Source of the DNA: Galdieria partita
Lineage: Eukaryota; Rhodophyta; Bangiophyceae; Galdieriales; Galdieriaceae
Assembly: GCA_025991245.1 (NCBI GenBank)
Contig: BQMJ01000011.1
Coordinates: 1-64,000 of the forward strand
DNA: 64,000 nucleotides
Reading direction: 5' to 3'
This document shows, in pieces, positions 1 through 12,737 of the stretch; positions within the stretch are counted from its first letter, which is position 1, and every line of letters starts with the position of its first letter. The notes beneath the pieces were generated by a model. The model did not search any database, had not been told where the DNA came from, and saw only the letters and a program-made list of their open reading frames with translations. A program made the translations under genes and the position numbers.

Positions 1-655
1 AAACCCTAAATAAACCCTAAATAAACCTAATAAACCCTAAAATAAACCCTAAATAAACCCTAAATAAACCCTAATAAACCCTAAATAAACCCTAATAAAC
101 CCTAATAACCCTAAATAAACCCTAATAAACCCTAATAAACCCTAATAAACCCTAATAAACCCTAAATAAACCCTAATAAACCCTAAAATAAACCCTAATA
201 AACCCTAATAAACCCTAATAAACCCTAAATAAACCCTAATAAACCCTAATAAACCCTAATAAACCCTAATAAACCCTAAATAAACCCTAAATAAACCCTA
301 AATAAACCCTAAATAAACCCTAATAAACCCTAATAAACCCTAATAAACCCTAATAAACCCTAATAAACCCTAATAAACCCTAAATAAACCCTAATAAACC
401 CTAAATAAACCCTAATAAACCCTAATAAACCCTAAATAAACCCTAAATAAACCCTAAATAAACCCTAATAAACCCTAATAAACCCTAATAAACCCTAATA
501 AACCCTAATAAACCCTAATAAACCCTAATAAACCCTAATAAACCCTAATAAACCCTAATAAACCCTAATAAACCCTAAATAAACCCTAATAAACCCTAAT
601 AAACCCTAATAAACCCTAATAAAAGTGAATAAGAAAAAAAATAAACCCTAATAAA
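1..655. repeat. Terminal telomeric array (C-rich strand), mixed 10/11-nt repeat
   Basis: Nearly uninterrupted tandem copies of CCCTAATAAA (10 nt) interspersed with CCCTAAATAAA (11 nt), plus a few shorter variants in the first 120 bases. The C-rich strand reads 5'->3' inward, as expected at a left chromosome end; the G-strand would be TTTATTAGGG / TTTATTTAGGG. Regularity breaks at about 625-645 with an A-rich stretch, then two last repeats before unique-looking sequence. The repeat resembles the plant TTTAGGG motif with inserted T/A bases and is unlike the AATGGGGGG repeat I recall for Cyanidioschyzon merolae. The order of 10- and 11-mers is irregular but clustered. Confidence 0.95.
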
Positions 656-3600
656 CCTTTCTGCCAGGTTATACATACTTCAAAATTTATTGCGTTTCAA
701 TTTCTTTTGAATGCATTAAAAACGAAAGTTTATCAACTCTTTTGGGCTCCCTACTTTTTTTTGTATTCTAGCTAAATAATTTAGGTGGTAAATTTCCCAG
801 TGTGATTTAACTGTGGTCTGTGCGGTTTCTTGCGTGCCTCTTTTTTGTGTTTTTGTGTATTTGATGTTTATGAAGAGAATACTTGAAAATGTGCAGGTAT
901 TTTTTAGATTTTCTTGTAATTAGAAGTTATCCTTTTGCACCCTGGTATTTCTCTGTTTCTGAGTATTATTTCCTTGTTTCGGTTTTTTTTGGCTTCACTA
1001 AAGTATGAATTCAAGTAAAATATGCATACCTACATAAAAGCTCAAATACTATTGGTAGATATTAGTAGTGTGATTCTAGGTAAATTCATTCAGTGTCAGA
1101 AAGCAAAAGAATACTTTACCAAATAGATTTGGTTCAAATAAAACACGAAGCCAAAAATCATAAAATGAAAGAAAAAACAATTAATTTGTAATCAGTCAAT
1201 CAAGAACGAAGGTAATGATGCCAAAAACAACAAAAAAGGACCCATTCAAGAAAAATGCTCACAATTTCAAATTTCTGCGAACCAACAATGAAATTTCCAC
1301 TCAGCATGTCTGTAAAATAAAAATAGCATCTCAAATTATTTCCAAAATTTCCTGAATTTCGTGTAATATACAAGAAATACAAAGAAAAGCAAAAATAGCT
1401 CAAGAGGCAAGTTACTTGATTACTGGCAAAAAAAACAGCACAATTTCAGGATGAATCAATTTTGCTAGATTGATAACATATGTAGAGGCCTTGATTGCAC
1501 GAATTCACTTTTTCCTCCAATGCATTAAGATGACAAAAAACGTAATGAATCTTCAAATGTGAATGGTTCGGCACACGGCACGGGCAATAATTCATTAGGA
1601 CCTACTAGGTTTTCTTAATGTCTAATGTTTATGTCAAAGGTCACAAATTATAAAGAAAAATTAACAGAAAATATAAAAGAACATCCATCTATTATAAGAA
1701 AGTAAAAGGGCCCTTCACATAATGAATACGGCATTACAAAGAACAAAAAAAATTATGTAAATAAAATTTGATAATTTGTCGTAGAAATTGATCGATAAAG
1801 GACGAAAATGATAAGGCAAAAAGACAACCAAAAAAGTACAATTCATGCGAACCTCTTAAAATTTTTCAACAAAATATTCCTTTCAGCCAGGACATACCTA
1901 GTTTTTCAATTCATTGCGCTCTAGTAGTCTCAAAGTAGGAGTGGCTAGAGTAAATTGTTTATATGTTTTTTCTTATTTATGTTTTTTGTCAAAGAATAGT
2001 TACGTATTTCTTTATTCATTTTGCTTGTTGTGCTACTGACTAAGTTTGGTTTTCTGTCAGCTACATTTTGTTTGAGTTTTTTTTTGGATTGGAAACTGGA
2101 GTTAGTTTTTAGATTCCTCGTTTAGTTCAAATTTTTTTGGATTGCGCAATTTTCTGCTTTTTTAGTATGCTTTTGAGATTTTTGGTGGTTCGTTTATATG
2201 TTACCCTTCAGGTGACGTTTGTCTAAGACGCGAGCAATTTGCGCGAACAAGTCGTCACAAGAATAGAGCAATCTGTCTCTATGTAACACTTTCCTTTTTT
2301 TTGTTTTGTGCTATCTTCATTGTTGTCTTCAAGGACTATCCCTTCTTTTTACTACTTTTCTATAAATGAAAAAAAAAAAGATTTTTTCTTTTGCATTTCA
2401 ATGTGATATAGTTAATAAATTCTCTTTCATCAAAACTATTCTATTTTTTGTTCTCTATGAGCAGTTTGCTGTAACTTGATTACTTCGTTTCCCACGGTCG
2501 ACAAATTTCTGCCGGACGAGAACTGTTTCAAGGTACTGATGATAAAAGGAATATGTGGTACATGGAAATTCTTCAATATATTCTCTTTAGTTTCTATTTC
2601 TTTAAATGCTTATTCGATGGCTTCCTTGTAAAATGGGTATTTGTATTGTTCCTTTAATAACACCTTGAAACAAGTGTAGCGCTTTTAATGCAAAAATTGC
2701 CTATTTCTCTTTGATACATTGCATAAATTCCTCTTCAATACCTTTTCATAATGCCAATATTATAGAACTGAAACTGAAATGATGAAATCTTTTTCTTTTT
2801 AGTGTTGCCTTAAATTTTACGAATTATTGAATTTGTTATTTTAATAATGTCACATTAATGTTTCTCGCAAATTTCTCTTTTCATATAGGTTTGTATGGGT
2901 ATTCCTTTGTAACGATAATGATATTTCTTTATTGCCTTTTCTTATTAAATTCGTTGATATCTCCAGTGCATACATAATGAAAAACTTCGCAATTTGAATT
3001 GTTTCGAAACTTTTGTTTCCATCGCATCGCCAAGACTTTCATGGTTGAACCTTATGAGAATCGTCTTTAAAAATCTGTCTTATATAGCAAATTTTTGAGT
3101 ATGGTTCTTTGATCACTTTATTGTATTTTACGTTGCAGTTTTATTGAAAATTTAACCATTTGGTGAAGGAATTTTTGCTTTCTGATAATTGAGAGGGACT
3201 GCTTGTTTCGTTTTATTCGGTAAATAGCCTACTATTTGACATATAGTGTGGCTATACATCTTTAGCCAAAAGTAAACAATGCCTACGCTATTCTTGTATT
3301 CTCAGAAATAGAACTTTGTGTTTGGTTTGAAACTTTTTAAACTTTCTTTTATTTATTCTCAAAAATGTCAAACTCCAAATCAATCTTTTTGGTTTTTCAT
3401 GTGCGTAAATTTTTGTTCTATTGTTTTTTTATAAGAATGACTGAATTAGAAGAATCAATCAACGTTTAGGCTCTTTGTTCACATTTCAAAAAGTTGACTT
3501 TCTTTATCCTTTCTCTTCTACTACTTCTATCTTTTTTCTTGTGTTTTATGTATTGTAACCCTTCAATGTGTAATGAAGTTTTCCTTGGTTTCATTTTACC

Positions 3601-5100
3601 TATGTACTAAACTGTTCGAGGTGAGAATCTATTGATTAATTCTATTTGCAGATTGGATCTACTTTCCTCTTTACTAACTTTCACATTATCACCACTGGTT
3701 ACCCCGAGAACAACTAGGAATACTGATGCCATAAAGGACAAATTATGTATTAAAATTCTTCAATTTTTTCACTTGTGCCGACCTCCCTACATTCATACTT
3801 TTTCTTTAGACCCTCTTTGAGACGATATTTCTATCGCCCTTTCAATGAACCGTAGGTAATTTTAAAAAAAAAAGTTAAATTTTTTTTATTTGAAAAGACA
3901 CGACTCTTCTTTCCTTTTTCGAAGAGGTATGACGCTTTCTCGATTCAGTACATCGTCGTAAAAGGTTGCAATAAATCATGAAAATTATTGGTTTAGATTG
4001 ATTCTCTTACTTGTGAAATTGTATCAACATTCTTAAAGATTTTTGTGATCTTGTTAATTTATCTCGAGTGACAAAGTAATTCTTCCTTTGAAATTTTTGG
4101 AATCACCCCAGCAGTCCTATTTGCATTGCATGAAAACGATATCCAATTGTCCCATTTCTTTCATTTTTATTAGATTTTTAATTTTTTGGGGGGAGCTGAG
4201 CAATTTGGTTATGAATTTGATATATTGCGAAATCTAAAACTGGTAATTTTTACAGCTAACGTATTGCATGGCTTGTTTCACTATAGTCGTTTTTCTATAC
4301 TGAAAAGCGACAGTTTTTCGAAAAGTAGAATCGTGCAACTGTTGGTTTTTACTATGTGTCATCTTTTATCAGACACCTTTTTTGTGAAAAAAATTTTTTT
4401 GCTTTCTTATGGTAACTGGATCCATTGTGTTCTATTTTATGTTGATCGGCATAATATTATACACAAATTGTACTGTTGATATATATAATGAAGAAAAAGC
4501 AAGCCACGCCTTTTCCATAAAAAAGCCTCAAATGAATTAAACCGTTAGCAATCTAGTCACAAAAGTTCAACTTTTGTCTGTAGCATCTTCAATATTATAT
4601 GCTTTATGTCAGTTTGACTATGCTTCGAATTTACAGCTTGAAGAGAAACATATCTCTCAAGAGCACTTTTCTTCTATGAATTCGTTGCATTTTCTTTCTT
4701 GTTCTTTGAAATCATCCTGTTGTTGTTTTTGTTTTTCTCTTTAAATATATAAAATTTCTTTTGAGTATCTCAATTTGGCATACGTACTGAATGAACTGTT
4801 TCCGACTAATATGATAGGTGTTTCTTTGAACATGTCCGATAGACTCTGTTTTTTACTTTCCCTTTTTACTGTCGACTAATGCCCATCCATGAGAACAATT
4901 AGAGATACTTATTCAATAAAACAAGTAGTATATGGAATTTCTTCAATCTTTTTTAGAGATTCTATTTCTCCAAAGGCTTTTTATTCGAAAGTTTCTTTTT
5001 AAAGTCGCTTTGTATTGTTCCTTTATTAAATACTTGAAAGAACCTTTATCAAATCTTAATAAAAAAATTTTCTATTGTCCTCTGAGATACGTCAAACCCC
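630..5100. repeat. Subtelomeric tandem unit 1 (~4.5 kb)
   Basis: First of three related subtelomeric units. It starts where the telomere array ends, with CTTTCTGCCAGG, and corresponds along its length to 5,100-9,620. Anchors: the block CTAGTAGTCTCAAAGTAGGA near 1,920 recurs near 6,430 and (one change) near 10,957; sequence near 2,500 recurs near 7,005; the block near 4,350 recurs near 8,880. About 1,005-1,850 is inverted relative to units 2 and 3. No convincing gene: the open frames inside are short, T-rich and not preserved between units. Similarity to unit 2 looks higher in the proximal third (about 3.9-5.1 kb) than in the middle, by eye. Confidence 0.85.
1005..1850. repeat. Inverted segment within subtelomeric unit 1
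   Basis: Read on the minus strand, this ~845-bp segment matches about 5,440-6,345 of unit 2 in the forward direction. For example, the reverse complement of 1,008-1,100 aligns with about 6,245-6,345; the reverse complement of 1,200-1,300 aligns with about 6,050-6,150 (both contain TTGTGAGCATTTTTCTTGAA); and that of 1,620-1,760 aligns with about 5,600-5,710. Flanks on both sides remain in the forward orientation, so this is a local inversion, not an inverted unit. Units 2 and 3 share the same orientation, so unit 1 is the derived one (inference). Confidence 0.8.
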
Positions 5101-8100
5101 AATAAACTCTAGCCAATAATAAACCTGAAACCTTAAAAAAGGAAAAAATGCCCACTCCTTTCTGCCAGCCTACACATATTTTACAATTTAGTGCATTTTT
5201 TCTCTTAATTGCATTTTAAACGAAAGTTTCTCAATTCTATCAAGCCTCTTCGTTTGCCTCTTGTCTTGTATAATGAGTCGCAAATTTCACTGAGTGTTTG
5301 TTGGCGTTTTGGAGACTGTTCTTGTGGGTTATTTTTCCATTATATTTGTATTTGAGATATATTGCATGAATACTTGGAAACGATAGGAAAAAGTTTTGAT
5401 TTTGCTTTTAACTTATGATTGTCCTTCATTTGTTTTTTGGCATTTTCATGTCGTGTTGCGTTGGCTTAAAATTTGAAGTGGTTTGTTTGATCGAAAATTT
5501 TTTTGGGTTATTTGTTGCCTCGAAACAGTCGTTTTTCATTGATATGGTTGCAGAGCCATTTATTAAAGCTTGTTTTTACTGGGTTTTACTTTTTCTTGTG
5601 AACCGGTATCCATTTTATGAAGGATCCTTTTGCTTTGTTCTGATCGATGAATGTTCCTTTTTCTATCCTGTTAGTTTCTTTCTATACTATGTGACTTTTG
5701 AAGCAGTAATAAAATTAAAAAAAATTAATTAACCCTAAAAAAATTCCTATTTTCCTGCTCCAGGTCATTTGCATTCGAAATTTATCATGTTTTTGGAAAT
5801 CTCAATGCATTGGAGAAAAAAAACGAATTGGTTCTATCAAGACATTTACTTTTGCTTTTAGTTTCGTTAAAGTAATTAATTCTCAAACTGTGCTACTTGT
5901 TTTGCCAACGATCTCATGACTTGCCTTGTGTTCTATTTCTGCGTATGTATGTATTTGTTGTTTACTACGGGTATTTAGGTAAAATTTTCGGATGCTATTT
6001 TTAGTTCACGGCCCTTTTGAGTTAAGGAATTCCTCTGTTGCTTTGCAATAATTCGAAATTTTGAGCTGTTTAGAAATTGTGAGCATTTTTCTTGAATGGT
6101 TGCTTTTTTGTTATTATTAGCATCATTAACTTCGTTCTTGATTGAAACAGTTGCACAGTAAGTTAATAGCTCTTTCTCATATTAGGATACTTTGCTTTGT
6201 GTGGTATTTGTGCCGAATCTATTTGATGAAATATCCTTTTCATTGCTGATATTGGATAAATTTACCTAGAATCGCTTAGTTAATATATTCCAATAGTATT
6301 TGAACTTTTAGGTAAACATGCATATTTAACTTGAAATTCTACCCGAATAAAGGCTAATAAAACCAAATGGAGGAAAAAGTACTTAATGCTTTCAGTCAGG
6401 GCGTGCCTGGTTTTTCAGTTCACTGAGCTCTAGTAGTCTCAAAGTAGGAGTGGTCAGAGTGAATTGTTTATGTCCGGTTTCTTATTTATGTTTTTTGCCA
6501 GCGAATAGTTACGTATTGTTTTATTTTTTATGCTTGCTGTGCTACTGACCAAGTTTGGTTTCCTGTCAGCTACATTTTGTTTAAACTTTTTTTGGATTGA
6601 AAACTGGAGTTAGTTTTTTACATTCCTTCTTTAGTTCAAATTTTATTAAGATTGCACAATTTTCTACTACTTTTGTATCGTTTTGAGATTCTAGGTGGTT
6701 CGTTTAAATGATACCCTTCTAGTGACGTTAGTCTAAAGTGCAAGAAATGTACGCGAACAAGTCGTCGCAAAATTAGAACAATCTTCCACTATGTAACATT
6801 TTCATTTCTTTGTATTTTGCTGCTTTCATTGCTGTTTTCATGAATTGTCACTCCGTTTTACTACTTTTCTTCCAATGAGAAAAAAAACATTTTTTCTTCT
6901 GTATTTCTATGTGATATAGTTACTAAATTCCTTTCATCAAAGGCACTGTATTTTTTTTCTCTGTGAGCAGATTACTGTAACTTTTTTACTTCGTTTCACA
7001 CAGTTGAGAAATATCTGCCTGACGAGGACAGATTCATGGTACCAATGATGTAAAGAACAAGTGGTACTTAAAAATTTCTCAATATATTCTCATGTTTTTA
7101 TTTCTCTAAACGTTTTTTCTATGCCTTTTTTTGAAAATTGGTTTTGGTATTGTTCCTTTAGTAAACCGTATAAAGAAATTCCTAAACTGGTAATGCAAAA
7201 ATTGCCTATTCCCCTTTGATATATTGCATAAACTTCTCTTCAATACCGTTTCATAATGCCAATGCAATACCGTTTCATAATGCCAATGCAATAAAACTGA
7301 AAATGAAATGCTGAAATCTTTTTCTTTTTGTAACTGCTGTCACAAGTTTTGGAATTTTTTTAAATTTTTATGCCTTGGTGACATAGTAGTTTTTTCGTTG
7401 AATTTGTCTTTTCATATAGGTACTACATTGTAGCGATGACGTTCTTTGTTTATTGAGTTTTCTTATTAAAATCGCTGATGTCTTCAGTGCATACCTACTA
7501 ATAAGCGTTGAATATGGATAATTTCGAAACTTTTGTTTCAATGGTTTCGCCAAGATCTTCATGGTTGAACCTTACCTTAATAGAATCGTTTTTAGAAATC
7601 TGTCTAATATAGCAATATTCTGAGTTTTGTTATTTGGTCATTTTATTGTATTCTACAATGCAATGCTATTGAAAATTTAACCAGTTGGTAAATAGTTTCT
7701 GCTTTTTGACGGTCTTGAGACACTGCTTGCTTCATTCTTTGAGTAGACTTACTTGAAATATAGTGTCGCTATACGCATTTAGCAAAAATTAAACAATGCT
7801 TATGCTATTCTTTGATTCTCGAAAGCAAAACTTTGGGTTTTGGTAAACTTTTCGAGCCGCCATTTATCTATTCTCAACAATGTCAAATTCTGAATCACTT
7901 GATTGGCTTTTCATTTGTGTATTCGTATGCCCTGGATTCTTGCTCAATTGCTATTTTATAAGAATTACTAAATGAGAAGATTCAATCGTCGTTTAGGCTC
8001 TTTGTTCACTTTTTAAAAAGTTGACTTCTTTGCTCCTTCTTCTTCTAGTACTACTGTCTCTTTTTTTCTGTGTTTTCTGTCTTATAACCATTGAATATGT

Positions 8101-9620
8101 AATGATGCTTTCCTAGGTTCTATTTCTTTTATGTACTAAGCTGTTCGAGGTGAGAATATATTAATTTTTATTACATGCAGACTTGTTCTAATTTTTTGTA
8201 CTAAATTTCGCATTGTCACCTACTGGCTACTCCTGAGAACAACTAGATGTACTGATGCCATAAAGGACGAATAATGTATTGAAATTCTTCAATTTTTTCA
8301 CTTGTGCCGACCTTTCTAAATTTTTTCTTTTTCTATTGACCCTATTTGAGGCAATATTTTTTTCGATCTTCTTGAAACGTAGGCAATTTTAGAAAAATAG
8401 TTAAATATTTTTTGTTAAGGAAACACAACTTTTCGTTCCTTTTTAGAAGAGGCATGTTTTTTCTCTATTCAGTACATCGCCGTAAATCAATGTTATAGAT
8501 CAATGAAAATTTGTGGTTTAAATTGATTCCCTTAATTGTGAAATTGTAATAGCATTCTTGAAGACTTTTGTTATTTTGTTAATTTACCTCGAGTGACAAA
8601 ATAACTCTTCCTTTGAAATATTTTGGAATCTATTCTAGAGTTGTAGTTGCATTGCATGAAAACGATATCCAATTGTCCCATTTCTTTCATTTTTATTAAA
8701 TTTTTAATTTTCGGGGGAGCTGAGCAATTTGGTTCTGAATTTGATATATTGCGAAATCTAAATCTGGTAATTTTTACAGCTATCGTATTTCCTTGATTTC
8801 TTTTGCCAAATCGTTTTCAATACGCTAACAAGCGACAGCGATTTGAAGAGTAGACTCTTGCAACTGTGGGTTTTTACTATGTGTTATCTTTTATCAGACA
8901 CCTCTTTTTTGAAAATATTCTTTTTGCTTTCTTATAATAACTGGATTCATTCTGTTCTGTCTTATGTTGATTGGCATAATATTATACACGAATTATACTG
9001 TTGGTATATATAATGAAGACAAAGCAAGCCACACCTTTTCCATAAAAAAAGCCTCAAATGAATTGAACCGTTAGCAATCTAGCCACGAAAGTTCAACTTT
9101 TGTCTGTAGCATCTTCAATATTGTATGCTTTATGACAGTCTGACTTTGCTTTGAATGACAGCTTGAAGAGAAACATATCTCTCAAGAGCACTTTTCTTCC
9201 ATGAATTCGTTGCATTTTTTTCTTGTTCTTTGAAATCATCCTGTTGTTTTTGTTTTCTCTTTAAATATATAAAATTTCTTTTGAGTATTTCAATTTGACA
9301 TACGTACTGAATGAACTGTTTCCGACTAATATGATTGGTGTTTCTTTGAACATGTCCTATGGACTCTGCTTTTTACTTTCCCTTTTCACTGTCGACTAAG
9401 TTCCATCCATGAGAACAATTAGAGATTCTTATTCAATAAAACAAGTAGTATGTGGAATTTCTTCAATCTTTTTTATAGATTCTATTTCTTCAAAGGCTTT
9501 TTATTCGAAGGTTTCTTTTTAAAGTCGCTTTGTATTGTTCCTTTATTAAATACTTGAAAGAACCATTATCAAATCTTAATAGAAAATTTTTCTATTGTCC
9601 TCTGAGATACGTCAAACCCC
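5100..9620. repeat. Subtelomeric tandem unit 2 (~4.52 kb)
   Basis: Second unit. It begins with a degenerate telomere-like stretch near 5,096-5,130 (CCCCAATAAACTCTAGCC, then AATAATAAACCT) followed by TTTCTGCCAGCC, the same junction that follows the real telomere near 655. Offsets to the next unit are constant at about 4,505-4,525 bp. A second internal junction of the same type lies near 6,349-6,410 (AATAAAGGCTAATAAAACC, then CTTTCAGTCAGG). No gene is supported. Confidence 0.85.
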
Positions 9621-12333
9621 AATAAACCCTAGCCAATAATAAACCTACATCCTAAATAAGGAAAAAATGCCCACTCCCTTCTGCCAGCCTATTTATATTT
9701 TACAATTTACTGCATTCTTTCATTTAATTGCATTTCAAACGAAAGTTTCTTAATTCTATCAAGCCTCTTAAGTTTGCTTTTAGTCTAGTATAATAAGTTG
9801 AGTCACAAATTTTACTGAGTGTTTGGTGGCGTCCTGGCGACTTCTCTTGTGGAATTTTCTTTCCTTATATTTGTATTCGAGGTATATTGCATGAATACTT
9901 GGAAACGAAAAGAATAAGTTTTTATTTTGCTTTTAACTAATGATTGTCCTTCATTTGTTTAGGCATTTCTATGCCGTGTTGTGTTGATTTTAAATTTGAA
10001 GCGGTTTGCTTGATTGAAAATTTTTTTGGGATGATTGTTGCCTTAAAACCGTCGTTTTGCATTGATTTGGTTGCAGAGCCATTTCTTAAAGCTTTTTTTT
10101 ACTGGTTTTTACTTATTCTTGTGAAGCCGTATTCATTAGATGAAGGATTTTTTTGCTTCGTTTTGATGGATGAATGTTCTTTTTTCTATCCTGTTAGTTT
10201 CTTTCTATAGTATGTGACTTTTGTTAAAAGCAGTAATAAAATTAAAAAAATTAGTTAACCCTGAAAAAAATTGTTATTGTTCTGAACTAGGTCATTCGTA
10301 TTTGAAGATTTATCAGGTTCTTGTTTGTCACGATGCATTGGAGAAAGAGAGCGTATTGGTTGTATCAAGACCTTTAATTTTGCTTTTGGTCTTGTAAAGA
10401 TAATTAATTCTCAAACTGTGCTACTTGTTTTGCCAGCGATCAAATGACTTGCGGTGTGGACTATTTCTGCGTATGTTTGTATTTGTTGTTTACTACGGGT
10501 ATTTAGGGAAAATTTCAGGATACTTCTTCAATTTAAAGTCATTTTGAGTTAAGGAATTTCTCTGCTGCTTCGCAGTAATTCGAAAATTGTGAGCTTCTTC
10601 GAAATTGTGAGCATTTTTCTTGCATGGTGGCTTTTTTGTTGTTGTTAGCATCATTAACTTTGTTCTTGATTGAATCAGTAGCACAGTAAGTTAATAATTT
10701 TTTTCATATTTTGATAATTTGCCGTGTGTTTTATTTGTGCTGAATCTATTTGGTGAAAACTCCTTTTCGTTTCTGATATTGGATGAATTTACCTTGGATT
10801 GCTCTGTCAGTTTCTTCCTATAGTATTTGAGCTCTTAGGTAATTATGTGTATTTAACTAGAAATTATGCCTTAATGAAGCCTAATAAAACCTAATTAAGG
10901 AAAGAATGCTAGTCGCTTTCAGCCATGCAATACCTACTTTTTCAATTCATTGCGCTCTAGTAGTCTCGAAGTAGGAGTGTACAGAGTAAATTATTTATGT
11001 CTATTTTCTTTTTCTGTCTTTTGTCAAAGAGTGATTATGTATTTTTTTTATTCTTTATGTTTGTTGTGCTAGTGACCTAGTGAGGTTTCCAGTCAACTAC
11101 GTTTTGCCTAAGCTTTTATTTTTATTGAAAACTAAAGTGAGTTTTTAAATTCCTTGTTTAGTTTAAATTTTTAGTGGAGCTGACAATTTTCTGCTTTTTT
11201 TTGTGTTTTGAAATTTTAAGGGGCTCGTTCAAATGGCACCCTTCTAGCTGACGTTTGGTCCGCCATCTTCGTTCCCGATAGTCAGAGTTGTATTGTAAAT
11301 TAATAGTTTTTGACTTTTTCTCGCAATTTTTTATGCTGTATTTCGGTATTATTGAGGCCCTCTGCAATTTTTTAAAATTCTTTTTTCGTTCTTATGGTAG
11401 CTAAACAACCCTTGTACCACTCTACAAATAATTCGATATGGTACTGAAACTTTAATGTGAATGAAAATTTGACAAAGTTGAAGCTATATACTAGCCGTAA
11501 TGAAATTGTTGACCGAAAGTAACAGCTAGTCATAACAATATTCTCTTTGATTCTGTTTATTAACATTTTTGGAGGTACTGTTGCGACGACTGGATTGTGT
11601 ATATTGCTCGCGCTTAAGACTAGAGCAATCTGTCTCTATGTAACATTTTTCTTTCTTTGTTTTGTGCTGTATTCATTGTTGTTCTTTAAGATTATCCCTT
11701 CTTTTTACTACTTTTACTGAAATGAGAAAAAAGTATTTTTTATTCTGTATTTCAATGTGATATAGTTACTGAATTCTTTTGTTACCAAAAGGATTGAAAT
11801 TGTTCTCTGTGAGAAAATTACTGCAACTTTTTTTCCTTCGTTTCAAACGGTCGACAAATATTTTCCTGACGAGAACAGATTCATGGTACCGATGATGTAA
11901 AGAACAAGTGGAACGTAAAAATTCTTCAATATATTCTCCAGCTTGTATTCTCTAAAGGTTTTTTCTATGGCTTCTTTCTAAAATTCTTTTTTGTATCGTT
12001 CCTTTAATAAACTGTATAAAGGCAGTGTTAAAATAGTAATGTAAAAATTGCCTCTTCCCCTTTGATATATTCGATAAATTTCTCTTCAATATTTTTTCTT
12101 GATGCTAATGTAATATAACTGAAACTGAAGTGCTCAAATCCTTTTCTTTTTTTTTTAATGTTGTCACAAGTTTTGAAAATTTTTTTAATTTTTATGCATT
12201 AGTGACATAGTAACTTTTTCGTTGAATTTGTCTTTTCATATAGATACTATATTGTGGCGATAGCGTTCTTTGTTTATTGATTTTTCATATTAAGGTCGCT
12301 GCTGTCTTTAGTGCATACATAATAATAAGGTTT
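9620..12333. repeat. Subtelomeric tandem unit 3 (truncated)
   Basis: Third unit, opening with CCCCAATAAACCCTAGCC near 9,618 and TTCTGCCAGCC near 9,680. It follows unit 2 until about 12,333, where similarity stops shortly after a shared GTGCATACATAATAATAAGG-type sequence (unit 1 counterpart near 2,965). About 1.6 kb of the unit's proximal part is missing here. Between about 11,250 and 11,620 it holds roughly 330 bp absent from units 1 and 2, ending in a ~40-bp piece that is inverted relative to them. Confidence 0.8.
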
Positions 12334-12690
12334 AAGTTCCAAGATTCGTTGTCTTCGCTATTATCAATTGTATTTTCCTTTTACAATGAGTTGCTTTGTT
12401 TACTGTATATGGCAGTTGGTGTTTGTCTTTATTTACTGATTAAAAGTCTTTCTTGATTGTAAATAAATGATAAGGCATTTTGTCTATGAAGGAAGTTACG
12501 TGTCTTGCACATTTTTTTGTTATCAATTGTATAGAACAATTCATTCCTTCCAGACATTTTCATTATAACAAACCAATTGTTGGTTAGAGTTCTTCCTGTA
12601 TACATAAGTTATCAAGAAATTCAGCGTATATTCATTCACGGACTCTAGATTTCTACGTGAGTAGAATTTTAGCAATGGCTTCCCACCAGT
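12334..12690. other. Non-coding AT-rich stretch between subtelomeric unit and virus-like element
   Basis: About 360 bp unlike the tandem units and without a convincing open frame. It separates the abrupt end of unit 3 from the first open frames of the virus-like element. No terminal repeat matching the other side of the element was recognised by eye. Confidence 0.5.
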
Positions 12691-12737
12691 ATGAAGATCG
12701 ATCGTTCAAGTACAATTGGGTGTCAAGAATAAAATAT

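Noticed and set aside
3632-4479. Open frames of 62 and 97 codons in unit 1
   Set aside because: Not preserved in unit 2 (stops and frame changes at 8,700-8,950) and of very T-rich composition.
5415-10210. A 105-codon frame in unit 2 (5,415-5,732) and a similar 88-codon frame in unit 3 (9,944-10,210) as a conserved subtelomeric gene
   Set aside because: In a hand comparison of the shared ~75 codons, changes that alter the amino acid (about 18) clearly outnumber silent ones (about 5), the starts are out of frame with each other, and in unit 1 the segment is inverted. This is repeat DNA, not a protein under selection.
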